Position numbers and translations under genes: made by a program. From Monarcha castaneiventris obscurior (Eukaryota; Chordata; Aves; Passeriformes; Monarchidae), in NCBI GenBank assembly GCA_026261815.1, contig JAMPIT010000437.1:4042001-4106000 (forward strand): a DNA stretch of 64,000 nt, read 5' to 3'. Of the stretch, positions 1-14,955 are shown one piece after another. The notes beneath the pieces were generated by a model. That model was not told the DNA's origin. It was given only the letters and a program-made list of their open reading frames with translations, and made no database searches. Each line of letters opens with the position of its first letter. The stretch's first letter is position 1.

Positions 1-3000
1 AAATAAATGCTTGTAGAATAAAAATTTACAGTCCCTCACATGCATTAAATTTGTTTAAACAGTTTTTCAAAGCAAGAGCCTTTTTTTATCTTTCTTCTTC
101 CACCCCCCCTCCTCTTTTAAATGGCGAGCTGTATTTTATAATGGAGCTCCAGCTCTCCGGCGAGCCTCCATTCTTCCAGCCCTGACAGACTGTTTGTCAG
201 CTAAACTCCCCTTGTCATGTATCCCCACCACTGCCAACTCATGCACGGAGACCTTCACTTTTACTGCTACCACTTGCACCCTGCGCAACCTTTGTCATTG
301 ATCACTGATCCAACCCAGTGCCCACATGTTCTTCAAGTGCCTACACAAGTAATGAGGTACTTGTGGTGTAAAATTAAACTGTCAACTGTCAGCGATTGAT
401 AACCACAGCGAGAGCTGACCTAGAACACCTGCACCCGTGGCCAAGACAGGTGTGACACGTTTGATCGCTGAGCCCTACTAGTCAGCGTGACCCGACGGTG
501 TCCCTCCATGGATTCTGCCCCTGACAGAGATGCTGTATTTCAGCCCCGGGTTTCCAGTGCTGGTGCAGGAGCAGCCCCTTCCCCAGCCACCACAGAATCT
601 CTCCTCCACCACGGGGGCTCCAATGTGAGCAACACCACATTTTTGTGATGACAGATATTTATGGCCACAGAGCGTCTTTCTACCTCCCCATCTTGTTTTT
701 CCTGCTTCTGATTCCTCTTCACTCCAGCTTGGCAGCAGCACCCGCATTTATCAGCACTGTCCACCCCCTTTATCAAAGCTTTTGTGAGGACACCATGGCT
801 CAGAGTCTTCATTCCCATCGGTGCATTGATTTAGGAACAACACGGAGTAGCATTTATGGTTATTTTTATAGTGTAAAGCCTCTGGTTCTGCTTCTGCGTC
901 ACTACATGGCAGGAGCACAGAGCTGAGCATTGCTTTGGCATCGTTTAAGTAAACTCAGTCCGATGCTGTTGGGAGCATGGAATAGGAAATCTCCATCTCC
1001 CTTCTCATCCATTCCATCACTGCAATGGAGAAACACATCCCTCTTCACCCAGCTCTAATTAGTTTTGGCTGTGTTACTACACAGTGTTTAGCCTTCAGTT
1101 CATAATGAAATATTTTTACTTATAATTTTGAATTACTGATTTTCATTTTAAGCAAAGAGGGGCTTTTAAGGCACGCACTGTCTTTTAAAACCCCCTGAAA
1201 CACATCAGAAAATAATGGCAGGAAGGTTTCTCCCCTCCCCTCCAACAGTTGCACTATATTAAGTTCATGTGATGAGAAGATAAAAATCTATTAACTTGCT
1301 GCTGACCTTATCGACACAAGGATCTCTGCAGACATTACAGGAACCATATCTCTTCTGACTTTTACATCCAGAACCTCATGCACCAGCGTCCCAAACCAAA
1401 TATAAAATCTTCATGATGAGTGAAACAGTGACACATACTCCGACTCCGGTCCTGCCGGCTGGCGGGAGACACGGGGTCCTCTGGGGCCTGGGACCAGCCT
1501 CTACTTTCAATTTGACTTCAGGGGCAGATTTTTCACCATATGCTACTGGGGGCTCTGAATCAAAACAGTTTCCATAGGACCATATGCTACGAGGCAAATG
1601 TGCTGGATGCAGAAAGGCTTTCTGCTCCCCCATATCACCATGATGTATTGCAAACATAATTAAAGGTGAGTAACGCAGGCGCTCCTGTTTGGGTTAATCA
1701 TTCCTTTTTACAACTGAAGCCAGTATAAAACAAACCAATTTTCAAATTAGACCAAAAGTCCATCTAAATACACATTGCTCACACACTCTCACACCTCCCA
1801 CATTTCCATGTATGCGGCAGACTCCTCCTCTGCGCAGACAGTAGCTCTGAAAGAGCAAAGGATTTAAGTTTTTTAAACTTTATTATTATTATTAAATAAA
1901 AGCAGAACAAGGACTGACTCATAACTGCCTGTGGTGCTGCTCCCCTTTGAGCTATCAGTGAAATGGGACCATCACAAGCACCATCACGCTCCAGGTGACA
2001 GAAGGGGGGGGATCAGGTGATCTCCAAAAGGCAGCAAAGGTGTAGATGGCAGGCAGTAGGTGCCACCAGGAGGGCTGCAGCTTTTGCTGCCCCTCAGCTC
2101 TGCCTGCTGGGAGGCAATGGATTTCCAGGCCATTAGAAATAAGCCTGTGCAGGATGCCAGCAGGACTGCACCCCAAACAGCCCCTGGTTGGATTACATCA
2201 AATGAAATTAGGACATTGTGATACCATCAACCTGTGCTCCCGGGGTTTGCCAGTGTCACCAACACCTAAATTTCAGGAGAATTTGTTCAATAGCACATTT
2301 AAGGGGATTTTGCTTGATCAGGGCCAACCCCAGGGTAATTCAGACACAGCTCAGCAGGTAATGTGTCCGTATGCCCATCGCACATGAGGGGCAGAGCTCT
2401 GTGTCAGCAAAGCTCAGCATCCCCCAGCCCACAAACACAGCCAGCACTCCACCCAGCTCCTCCACGCTTCGATTAAAACCTAGACCCCAATGCCAACAAA
2501 TCATGGAACAGCCAAATGTTTTCAGAAGGTATCTGGAACTCAACTGAGCTGCTCCCAAAGCTGCACAAACATCTAAGCCTACAGAGCAGTTTCCTGGTGA
2601 CGAGTCAGTGTGTGCAGTTATCACCTCCTCACCAGGGAGGTGTCAGTGCCAAACACAGGAGGGTTTTCTGGGACATCCCATGACTCACGTCTCCTGACCT
2701 TATGCCCTGCTCTGGCCACCCACTGCAGGAGACGAGCTGCTGGGCCAGAGGGACCTGTGGTCTGACCCAGCACATCTGGTTTTATGTTTGGGAGTGTGCT
2801 CACGTAATTTTCTAGCAGTACCTGGAAAATCCTCAAGTGTGCTATTAATTTGGAAGGCCAGTGTCCTTCCAAAGCTCCTGGCATGCCAACGCAAACCACT
2901 TGAGGAGCTCCAAGCTGGAGCAGTGCCCATGCCCCATCCCGCCCCATGGCTCCAAACCCCTCCACTCCAGATTGCTCAGAGGAGCTCGTGGTTGAGACAA

Positions 3001-6000
3001 GGACTGGCCAAACCGCAATCTGTATCCGCATTTCAGCCCCCTGTGTTCCTCCATGATCTCTAGGAAAATAGTTTCATTTATGTGCTACCCAATTTACTCT
3101 TATTTTACAAGAGCTAATAGCAACACCCATCCCACAGAGGTGTTGGGAAGTGAATGAGGTGGTTAAACACGCCTAAGCCACATTCATATCACAAGTAATA
3201 AAAATACATTACAAATACCTAACAATAAAGAAATAACATGACTCAAGCCACTGCTGGTTGTGGTTGTGGTTTTGTGAAACAAAAAAATCTTACTGATGGG
3301 GAAAATTGCTGATGATTTGCTTCACAGAAAGAAAAAATAAACAAGTACAGTATAACACGGAACAAAGTTACAGTTTGATCGATGATACTCTTTATATTAA
3401 TAACCGATGCAGGCTGAAAAATTTCGATGTCAATTCAAATGTTTTCAGGGCTCAGAGATGGAACATAGAGCTCTGCATGCAGCAGTCCTGACAGAAGGAT
3501 TGCAAACAGCTCGTGTTCATCCACTCCAGGTGCCAACATCTGACACTGGAGCTGCGACTCGCTGTATTTGCAAGCAAACCCTCATATTTTTATTGTATAT
3601 GCAGGTTTCTGCTGCTTTGCTGCAAACAGGATTTGAAAATGGTGCACTACAATGGGAGTAGATACCTTGCTTCTCACTGATGCTCCCTGCAAGACACGCT
3701 GAGATCAGACTGCAAAGCAGCCCAAGGAGAGATCAGTATGTAAAGTATGTCTGGAGCACCACATTCAGCTCACTCCAGCATGCGCCATCGAGGAGAAATT
3801 AATGATACGTGGAAAGCTCATTCCAGATGATCACAGTGACCAAAACTCTTGGACCTAGAGACTCCTATTTCTTTTTTCCCCCCTGCACCCAGAGAGAATC
3901 CCTCTTGTTTTTATTCTAATCACAGAGCTGACTGGAAAACCAGAACTTCCCCAACCACCCAAGTGGAAGCAAAAGTGCTGATTTCAGAGCAATAAGGGCA
4001 AAGCAAAACCCAGATCATGCACCTCCCATCCTGGGGTTTTGGAATTGAGAACCGTGCACACCTTCTGGCATCACGAACAGATACATAAAAGTAAAATTAA
4101 ACAGCTAAGCTCTTGGGTATTCCTTGGGACAAGAAAAAAGTCAGCAAGAAGTGACATCAAAGATAGGTTGTTTACATATTGGGGGACCTGTCTGCCCATC
4201 TCTTCACATTGATTTTTACGGTACAAAAATATTATTTCAGTGACAAGGATGTAAACCTTATTCAAAACAGGATTTAAACCATATCCTGCGAGTGAGGCAT
4301 CTCTTCAGATAGCCTGCCTGCACTTACAGCATACCGAAGGCATGCTGATTTTCGTCTGCAGTGTTTGTTAAGAGGGTCACAATATCAGGAAGCAGGAGAA
4401 GGCTCATCAAAGCCTCGTTGCTCGCCTTCACCGCTCATCAGCTAGACAGTACCTTGTTTTTTAAAGCTGGGCGGAAATGCATCTCCAGTGACCCATTGTT
4501 AGAAACTTCCTTTTGTCTTTAAGTTTGCTGGAAGGAGTACGGGGCCCCTTTTAACTCTTTTCCAATAGGTAATTTCCCTTAATTAGGGCTCTCATTACAA
4601 GTGAGAATTTATCAGACATGATTAAAGAAGCATCTTGTCTCTTTCCTATCGCCTCAAAAGGGGCATATTTTGATCTCCCAGCGTGTCTTGCAAACACAGA
4701 TAAGCACAGGCACTGAGCTGGGAGATCACAGCAGAAATTTGGCCTGCTCAGAAAGTTCATGTTTGGAACTCGGCAGCCTCAGAGCTTCCCTCAGAATCGC
4801 AGGGTGTCGGAGCTGCCGCTGTGGGGGAGCGAGGGGCTCCCGGGGCAGGCAGGAAGCCGGGCAGATGGGACTGCAGAGCCAAGCTCCAGGGCTTCAGGAG
4901 CCACAGTTCCTTAAAAACCCCACGTGCCCTACACAAATCACCTTCCTGCACGTCCCTGGGCTTCACTCCTTCAGAGCATCCATTCCAAGCAGCCATTCCC
5001 TCAATATAAAAGGGCAACTAACTCCTACCTATGCCCTCGGGGTTTTAATGAAAAAACCCAAATGTGGCCATTTTGGAGCACCCCTCAATGCATTTCCTCC
5101 AGTTGAATGTGTGAGAGACCTGATACAGAGCTTGCTGAACCAAAATCCTGCATTCACATAATGAGTTTGCTCTACAGGTGCAGCCCTCTTCCATCAATGC
5201 CCCAAACACTGGCCTTGCTCCTGATGCCTTCTCCTCAGCATCTGCTTCCCCAACAGGAGAAAAATCTCCCACTGACTTCCAAGGCAGCTGGATTGGGCTG
5301 GTATGTTAAAAATGTACTTGGGCTCTCAGTAACATTATTTACTTTTAATAAGCATGAGCGATAAACTCGTGGCCAAGTGTACTATTTTATAGAGTAACTA
5401 TGGAGATGCAAGTTATTGTTTGCTTCTGCGAACCAACCAAAAGCACCTAAACTCGTAACAGCAAGAATATTTATTTGCACCAAAAGAAAATATGCTTTCC
5501 AACCTCAAAATTATGTGCTTACTATCGTTAATGATCTAGTATTTACACTCACATTGAGCACAGGGCGAGCATTAGTCTGACAATAAAGAAGCAATAAGGA
5601 ATTTTCCAAACATTAAAAACATTCCTAATCTGTGAATCACCTACAATCTGAGGTGTCACAAACATTCATCTCCGTATGTGTCACCCACAAACATCTGTCC
5701 CCTCTTCCCCTCGCACGAACACGCATTCCATTCAACCACAGATACAATCAGGCTTTAATTTTATTTTTCTCACATAATGTTAATCAAGAGCTAAAAAGAT
5801 AATTTCCTTCTACCACAAAGCAATTCCACTGTGGTGGAACAAACTGTTATCTTAAGTTTCACAGAGCAATTGTTCAATAATTCCTGTTTGTGGCTCTTTT
5901 CCAAATCCTTGAGAATAGCTCAGGCTGCCAACCCTTCTTAAAAAAAAAAAAAAAAATCACAACAGAAGCCGAAAAGCACTTGCTGTCACTCAGGGGTTCA

Positions 6001-6194
6001 GTGGTGGCAGACTCAACCATTTCTCAGAAGAAACTCCAGCTCTGAGACTCTGATATGCAGAAATGCACTGTCTGTTTGAAGACAATTGCCTGGAAAGATA
6101 TAAGCTCCAGACTGTAAATTTGTCGCAGCACTGGCCCTCCGAGATGGTGTTATCTTGGCTTGGTGAATTCAGTGAATTGGAAGCTCCACGAGGA

Positions 6195-6285
6195 AAAATA
6201 ATAATAAGGATACTTGGCATTTCTGCAGTGCTTTCTACATGCAAAGCACAGAACAAGCTCTAAGTGTTTAATGTTTATTAAAGAA
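6195..6285. repeat. Ancient SINE/LINE-tail-like fragment
   Basis: A run of AATAATAAT is followed by a phrase resembling 'cttggcatttctgcagtgctttctacatgcaaagcac', broken by point changes. This resembles the 3' part of old amniote MIR/L2-type elements (count triplet, then 'gcatttatatagcgctttaca'). It is diverged and short, so the family cannot be fixed without a repeat library. Confidence 0.35.
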
Positions 6286-9200
6286 TGGGAGGGTGTCTTG
6301 TTGCGTGAAAGGAAACTGATAACGTGGATTTCTTCAGCAAAAGTAATAAAATGTTCTGTTTCTGTGGAAAAAAAATTAAAAATAATAACAACAGCCCTTA
6401 GTCAGAAAGCACCCTGCATGTCAAAATCACAATTAATTTTAGCCCGTGATCTCAGGGAGGAAGGGACAGTCATTTACTACAGCTCGTACAATGAGCAGCA
6501 CAACAGGGCGCTGCCCTGCCCGGCAGTGGGAGCTACATCAGACAAATATTAGAGCAATATTAATCACCACAAGTGAAAGTGCAGCACCAAGCTGCCATTT
6601 CAAAGTCTCTGGGTCCGAGCCGAGTGAGGAATAGGGCAGGGAGGGAGGTCCAGAGGCTCAGCCCATCAAGCACAGGGCACGTGGAGCTGAGATCCCACCT
6701 GACCTCCAGAGCATCCCAAATTAACCCCATGACAACCTGGCCAGGATTTTCCCAAGGGTTTGGCCATGACTCGCTCAGAGCAGACCCCACTGCTGGTCAA
6801 CTCTGTTGTTGTCCACACCACACTTGCATCGTGTTCAACCCCAGTGCTAAAAGGAGGGGCAAACAAGGTGTTTTTTGCTCCAGAACATCAATATCCACAA
6901 AGATAATCTGCATAAGTGCATCAACCACAATTTTTGGCTTCATTTAAATGTTTCTTTGAAATGCTTCCACTTTGGTACAAATGTATGTACCCAATGAAGT
7001 TATTCTCATTCTAGAGCAGAGTAAATTTTAAAAATCAAGCCCAGACCTCCTTCTCCAACCAAGGAAAAGAAAAAAAAAAAAGCCCAGAAGGTTTTTCAGG
7101 GCTGGAATATACTATTTTATCCAGTCTCTAAAATTTTTGGACTAAGAACAGAACAGAGAAGAACCCAACCATTCCAGAAAGATGTTCTCAAAACCAAGGA
7201 GGGAAAACAAACAGACATAAATAACCAGCAGCTGCAGAAGAGCTCGGCTGCATCCATACCTGCACTCTGCACAAAGGCAGTGAGATTTATACAAGGTACT
7301 GCTGAGATGAAAATCCTGCTGTGGAGTTAAGCAGGACTGATTCCCCACCAGCCCAGAGCACTGGGGTTATCTTACTCCCCCTCCCACAAGAAGCCAAAAC
7401 AAAACCCCACAAACGCATTGCCATCAAAGATAGGCTTCACATTAGCCTTTTGACCTGTTAGAGCTCACACATCAGATTAAACATATAGAACCACCCCAAC
7501 AATGAGCATCAGCAAGGACCCCTTGCCATGGTGTTAAAGCCCCATGGAAGAGAAACCAGCTGGGCTTTCCTGCTGTAGGTGGACCATTCTCCAGCCCGTG
7601 TAGCTCAGTGTCTCTGCTGTGGCACAAGGGGTTTTTCCTGTTGTCTCTCTGCTCTGGATGAAGCTCAACAAACAAAGTCAATAAGGACAGGCAGAGGGGA
7701 GATGACAGAACACATACTGCATTTTTGACACTTCTGTCCTCAGCCATGGAGGTACAACATTGAAATAATTGCCAGGAGTGAAGTTATTTGTTAATTCCTC
7801 TTCTCTCCTGTGGCTTGCCAGGCAAAGCAGTGTTTATAAGGCAAGGTTCTTTTCACAAATCCTCCCACAAATCCCACTGAGATCAGCTGGGGTGCTACAC
7901 AAACCTCCCAGACCATCAGTGGAGACCACACCTCTCATTCCAAATCCAGGTGCCCACATTCAGTAATTTACCTATTCCACCCCAGTCTCTCCTGGCTTAA
8001 TGTCTCTGACTTTAGAGGCGCCGTTCCCTTTAAGTTGCTCCTGTCTCAGAGATGCAGACACGGGAGAAGGGCCACCCTGGGCTAAAACACACATACACGC
8101 ACATGACTTAACACCCTGATCCTCCAGGATAAGCTATGAGCCTGTAAATCACCACACTTCCAGAAAACAATAGCCACCTCTTGTTTAAATAAAACTGCAC
8201 CTGCTACATTAACATACCACAGAACAATCGCTTTGTTTTTCGCCAGGCATCCAGGCTGAAGCCGTGCTGCTTCCTGACCCATATACTGAAAGGGTATTCT
8301 TAGAAGGGGAGAGGGGTTTCACAGAGCGCACCAGTTTAGCGGTGATCACCTTCCTTCCTTCTTTTGTACTGAGGAGACGTGGTTTTGTTTAGCTTTCAAC
8401 AGGTTTATTTCCATCACGGCTCTCCAAGACCTTGCAGCCCTTCTTTGGCAAACATTGCCTCTTTTTGTTTCCTATCTTGGGCTATTGCAAGTTCTGAAGT
8501 GCAATTCGGGACATTTCGAGTAATTTTTCAGGAGATTCTTCTCCCATCCAAAGAGTTTGGGCCAAGCAGGTGCCAGCTAGAAACCTCTTTGCCAAATGTT
8601 GAAACATTGCTAAATTGTTTTGCTCTTCCCCCCCCAGCACAGTTAATTATGATGCCTGTTTCAAGTTTATTTATCTCTGCTTTGTGATTTTTTATTGATT
8701 GTGCTGGAGCCCTCTTGTAGTGGAGTTATTTTGCTCAAAAAATGTGCTCAGTCGTGATTGAAAAATGGACTGTTGGAGAGGTTGGGTCATGGATGCAGGG
8801 AGCAATAAGAGTTTTGTAGAAGTAGGCAGTGGATACAAGAGCCAGCTTCTCCATTTCACAAAGAAACACAGTGTCTCCAGGGAGGAGCATGGATGGGGCA
8901 TTGCTAAGCCAAAAGAACGTTTTATTCCTGAATCTGAGCCCAAAGCAAACCCAAATCCAGCCTGGCCAGTACATTTCTGCTGAGATGTGCATCTCAAAAC
9001 AAGCACCCTGCCTCTACTCCCATGTCCACCCACGGCCAGGAGTGCTTCCTCAGGACCAGCTTTCCAGGAACGCGGTGCCCACTCCTCCTTGCATCCTCTT
9101 CCTGGACGCCTGCCCCACGCCACGTTTCCTGCTCGTCCCACACTGCTCCTGGCCGGATCTGGCGCCTCCCAGTTCACGCAATCATTTCCATTGTCGGCTG

Positions 9201-12200
9201 CCTGAAGCCAGAGAACTTTGTGGGAGCTGTGCTCCATAGCCCCCGTCAGCAGTAACATCAAAGTTCCAGCCATTTAAAACTACAGCTGAACTTATAAAAC
9301 ACCATCTGGATTCAGACCATCCTACACAATCGTAAGAATATCGGTCCTGCTCCTGCAGGCACTACTAGTAGGTTACTCCTCTTCCTTTTATTCAAATTAC
9401 AGCACTGCAGCCTGAGCATCAAGTGGCTTTTAGTGGAGCAGTTCAGAATTAAAGAGAATCTTATCAAACTGCATTTCAACGTCTTGGAGTTTCAGGGGAA
9501 TCCTGGAAGCCAGGTTGCAAAGACAGTCTTCAGTGAACTGACTGACCACCTTGGGAACTTGGATTTCCTGTCACACAAACCAGCAAACACACAAGTCCAC
9601 ACCAGCACCTACCACGACTCTTTCACGACAACAAATCTCTGCATGCCTCATCTACAAAGTGCCCAACCAGTCCACTCTCATTATTGTTCCTTTCCAATCA
9701 ATATATTAAATTACTTTTAAAAAGCTTCTACATGCAAGGCATGACATTTCTCAAAGTCCCATATAGTGGAAGAAATTACCCTGAAAGCCAGGATAACCTC
9801 CTGGTCCCTCTATCAGCAAGATGTGTAACCCTATACCAGGAAAACACAGACCAGCTCTCCTGAAGATCTGCCTTGACCAGCACCTGTTCTGCTGCACCCT
9901 TCCCCTGCGGTGGATCCCGGTGGACATCTCTGGCCAACGCCTTGGCCAAATCCCCCAGCAGCACCGTGTGATTTCACTGCCTCCAGACCAGAGAGCCCAA
10001 ACTGGGGTGCAAAGCCCTGCTGTGCCTCACACCAGGTCCAGCACCAGGGTGGTCAGTGGGAATCACCAGTGTCTGCAGAGTTCCACCCCTGAGAGTCTCA
10101 CCAGTGCTGAGTCTCAGCAGTGACAGCAGCCACCCGTGCAGGAGTTGTCACTGTGCCACAAGAAAGGCCACCTGTGGGACAGGCAGGTGCTGGGAAGCCT
10201 TTGCAGCCCAGCAGCAGCTTGGGGTCAGGAGGAACCAGTACATCTTACAATGAAGGGAAACTGAGCCAAGCTCTGGACCAGTCCCTTCCTGACACAGGGG
10301 CATTTGAATTATGGGTCAAGAACAAAGCGCCCTGTTAATAACAGTTTGTTTCATGCAGTGAAAAATGTGCAATATTGGGTTCACAAGCTGAATTCCAAAC
10401 TGCCTGGCCATTTTCCCTTCAGCTTTCCAAATTTATTGAAGTATGAGAGCTTGGCTCTCTTTATTGTGTTCAAATGACTGACACATCACTCGATCATGGA
10501 GACTCACATCCCCCATCTCTGCCATGTCTGAGGGCAGAGTCAACACTTGCATGAGCTCACACTGTCCAAGTTCAACATCTACCTGTGCATCCACAGGACA
10601 GTTAATTCCTGCTGAGCCTTCAGTTATCAGTCTCCTTTTATTTCGCTGTGCTGCTGCTTCTCTCCTACCTTTCTCCTTCCAAAAGCCAGTCAGGTCTATC
10701 ACCAACCCTCCCAAACACAATGATTAACCCTGCAGGCATCTCTGGAATACAGGTGGCAGAGAAGCCACCACTGCCAACATCTCCCAGACTCACAAGGGTC
10801 AGAGGCACATTCTCATGTAGGAGGTGAGAAAAATACCTTCATCCTCATGGCAGATGGTTGCCTGCTGGCTGTAGATACATCCAACACCTGCCAAGCTGAG
10901 GGACCATCTTGTGTCCCAAGGGGGTAAAGAAGAAAAAATAATTGGGGAGGGAGATCAGGGGGTGTTGTTCAGCCTTGGAGCAAAGCCTAGAAGAAGCACC
11001 ACTTGCATCTTTGGCCCCCACACCCTTCCCCTGCTCTAGTCACTAGAGAGTACTTCTTCCCTTCCCTTTTATCAGTCAGGCTCACAGATTGAATGTTATC
11101 AATTGACAGCTTTAAAGCTAAGGAATTGTATAAATTAAATACAGTCCGCAGCAAATATACTGAGGAGCTAGAATTTATATACACACTAGATATGGGAGCT
11201 CTTAGTTATTACCCACTTAAGGCTATGGCACTGATGAATGGTAAGGCCACCCCATCCCTGAAGGCACTTTTCATTACCCACAGTATAGGAATATTGAGAG
11301 AGTGTGTGTATGTATCCAGCATGACTGCTCATTTCCATAGTTCTCCATCAGGTTTGCATTCAGTTTATAAAATAAAAAATTACTCCAGGGACACATTTCA
11401 CTCATTCCAGAACCCTTTCTCTCTCCCTCTCTCCCCCCCAGCCCATATCCTGGCTGCCTCTCTCCTTCTCGCAGACCCGATACTGTAACAATGCCTTTAA
11501 ATCTGATGGTGCTTATTAAATGAAACAACTTAATTACTATCAATATATAATGTTGTGTACTTCAGCCTCAACGGAGGCGTCTGATCCCATTCTGCTCCTG
11601 ACCTTTAATGGCCATCAAATCAAAGTAATTTTGGTCAGCTCAGTACAGCTCTGACACATGCCCAGGTCAGGAAGATGAAGGGACACTAATCTACCATGTT
11701 ACCCTGCCCATTGTTTAATACCTTTTTCAATAGAATCTAATAACTGGAGAAATGCCAGTTTTCTGTCTAGTTTGGGTTAAAACCTCTTTCGCTGAAAATA
11801 AATAATTATGGAACATTCTGAAAAGCCCAGGGTTTACATAATTGGTGCCTCTTAGACAGAGCAATATACTTGCCTTTGAAGTTTGCAAGGAGAGGAATTT
11901 AGGAATTCAAATCAGAGGCAGCACTCCTGAGTGCGCTGTGCTCTCCATCTTGGAGGGGCCAGCGCCAAAGCAGGCTTAATTAAGGGAAGTGAAAACCACT
12001 TTCGATTCACCAAGGTAACACAACAAGTGCATTGCTTCCTCTGAATTGAGGGGAAAATAGCAGGAATGCTTCCACTCAACGGCAGCTATTCTGCAGGCTG
12101 GGACTCGAGTCCTTTGGAGGGGAGGGGAAAAAAAAGAAATCTATCATAAAATAACCAGTACCCCATGCATAAAGACAACAGGAGTGTTTAGGTTCAAGCA

Positions 12201-13236
12201 TTACTATTTATACATATTGTTTCCCTAGTGCTAAACAAAACAGGTTTTCCCATGCCAAAGCAAGGGATGCTGCCAGGAGAGCTAGACACCCTGTCTGGAT
12301 CAGACAAATAGCTTGACCTATTGACAGGGCAGCTGGATGCAGCAATACTTTATAGTTTGCTAATGCACTTGCACCAGGCCACTCTCAAAGCAACCCACGC
12401 TCCAGAAAAAAAAAAAAAAAAAAATTAAGAAAACTTAACAACCTAACTGCAGCATGAAAACGTCACATCAAGGCGGATACCAGCGACTTTCTGGCAAACC
12501 AGCCCTGGCTGCATCAAATGCAAGGGCAGGAAACTGGGGAAGCATTCAGGGATTGCCAGGTTTCAAACCAGCCCTGCCTTTGCGTTGGTGAAAGAGGGAG
12601 GCTACAAATCATATCTGCCCAGCTTTTGAAAACACCAGTCACGGAAGCTGAGCAGAAAACACAGAAGGATGTTTTTGTTAATTACCTGTTTCTCCACTGC
12701 CCATTCTTTACCTGAAGCCATTAGTCATGTAACAGAGCGGGCAGGTAACAAAACCCAGCGACGGAGATTTATAGGGCATCTCTCAACCCCAGGGTCCCAC
12801 AGCAGCTTACAGGGTTGGGATTACATCATGCCAGAGCTCTTCAAAGGCTGAGGGGCCAAAACCGCCCTTGGTGCAGCCTCCACCACCCCACAGGTGCCGC
12901 TCCAGGTCACAAGGAGTTTCGCAGAGCCACAGGGACAGGCTCCATCCCTCCCAGCCCCCGACCAAGGGGAGCAGAAGCAGTATATGGCAGGCTCTGCACA
13001 GCTCAGCCTCTGCACTGTCCATGCGAGGGAAACAGGGAGGAATGCCATCAGCTCCGGGGGAGTTGTACGGGTGTAACTCGGAGCAGGGTTTGTAATCAAT
13101 CCTCACCCAGACACTTACTTGAGAAGGAATTCAGGGTTTGGCTGTACGTACACCAGAATCACTTCACAACCACTGAATACATTTATGATGTAATTGAATC
13201 CCTCAGTGATTTTTCTTAAGGACAAACCTTATCCAT

Positions 13237-13325
13237 TTAGGGTCGATTCTGCATCGTTAAAGTTAATGGGAGTTTTGCCACGTACTTCAGTGACAGAGGG
13301 GCTGAGGAGGGATCGGGGCAGAGCA
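13237..13325. repeat. Ancient palindromic (MITE-like) repeat
   Basis: The segment contains GATTCTGCA, then 'aaagttaatgggagttttgcc', then 'acttcagtg' and ends near GATCGGGGCA. Old palindromic elements common in bird, crocodile and turtle genomes have this pattern, with an inverted pair of 'gatcctgca / tgcaggatc' ends and 'cattgacttcagtggga' cores. They are often attributed to Harbinger-like MITEs. The copy is strongly diverged. The family assignment is from memory and is an inference. Confidence 0.4.
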
Positions 13326-14799
13326 GATCACTCCACACAATGTATCCACTGCATCTCTGGCTGTCAGCTTCTCCAAGAGTCAGGAAAGGAGTATTTTTCC
13401 ATTGTTTTTGGGGAAAGTTTACTCTTAAAGGGCACAAACACTGGGACTTGACCAGGAGTGTGTGACCATACTTTGCCCTCATCCAGGCTGAACTAAATCC
13501 CGAGGGAAGCTGCTGAAATCAGCAGGGAACCAGTCTCAGCCGGGGCAGTGGTCAGCTGGACACAGAGGGGTTTTAGCACTGCCATTATGTGCTTCCCCCA
13601 CACTGACTTTGCAAGAAAATAGTATCCTCTCTCCAGACACACAAAGCCGAAGTGCAGAATATCCTTTTGATTCAAAAGTAAGCACACAAAAGCATTTTTC
13701 CTCATGAACTGCCATGCAAACCTTTTCCCTTTTCCCCGCCAGCCGTTCCCTGTGTCTGATCCCACATCTGTTTGCCCTGAGTGGAAAACACTGGTGAGTT
13801 TAAATGGCATGAGTCAACTTCCATAACCAAGAAGGGCACAGCCTAGACCACCAAATCACAGCTTATGAGTCTTTCCTAGCATATTCTGAGATAAAAGATC
13901 TCAGTTTTATTCAAACAGAGCCAAACCCTGCTGATACCTAATTTTGCTTCTATTACCTCATTAATAACCTGCAGACATTTGCAGCTTACACTTCTTTATG
14001 TCTGCATTGTGGTTGTCATACCAAGGCATGAGGGCTATTTCTTGTTGTATTTGTTTTGGGTTTAATTCCCAGTTCTAGTCCATGCCTCTGCCACCTTTGC
14101 AGGGCTGGGCTCAATTAACCCTTTTGTGTTCTCTTTGCAATGAGCTGCAGCAGTCGACAAGCAATACATGATCTTTTAACAGTATTAATGTATTCATGTG
14201 AAAATATTCATTGACAGCTTTATGTAGCGTGGCAATCACTAAAAGTGGGATTTAAAGTACAAAAGTGGCGTTTAGTAGTTGAGTGTAAGGGAATGTTCAC
14301 GTGTCAGTTAATTGCAAACATGTTTAAAATGTGTATTTTCAGCTAAAAAAACCTATATGTTTAACAAATACTTTTCGTATTGGTCAGACTAGCAAAACCA
14401 AAAACAAGTTAAAGTAATTTGACCATGTCAGGTAAACTCTTTAAAAAAAGGTTTTAAATGAGGGATAAAACTGTTTACAAGTTTTTAACTGTAAAATATT
14501 TCTTTTCTTCTTGTATCTTGCCAATATCAATAAAGAAACAACATGTATAAATATATATAAACAGACACTTGGCATAAGAACACAATTCATGAAATATGAG
14601 TAATAGAGCAGGAAAATTCAAAGTATATTTCTTTTTTTACTGTACTGAATGGACAGGTTACTGTAAAGAATACATTATGTGCAGATGGATGAAAACACAA
14701 AATGCATGCAGGATACATAGGATGTGAACAGGGTGTTCATTTCCAGGTAGAAATGCAAACATTTTGGTTCATTTCAGATCTCACTTACAGTGCACTATT

Positions 14800-14955
14800 T
14801 GGTGTCATTTCATTGACTCCCATGTATTTGGACTTGAGTCCAGCAAAGCACTTAAACACATGCTTAGCTTTAAGCGCACAATAGTCCCCTTGAAGTCAAA
14901 TTAAGCACATATTTACGTGCTTTGCTGGATCGGGGCCATACTACAGATTTACACA
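14800..14955. repeat. Imperfect inverted repeat, ancient MITE-like
   Basis: The left arm, from about 14,843, reads GCAAAGCACTTAAACACATG. The right arm, ending near 14,927, is its near reverse complement, with AAGCACATATTTACGTGCTTTGC-type sequence. The arms flank a spacer containing 'ccccttgaagtcaa', and the element ends in GGATCGGGGCC. The arms agree at most positions over about 23 bases. This looks like a fossil non-autonomous DNA transposon of the same class as the elements near 13.2 and 22.7 kb. A related fragment (CCCATCGGCATTAGTGGGAGC) follows at about 15,120-15,142. Confidence 0.5.
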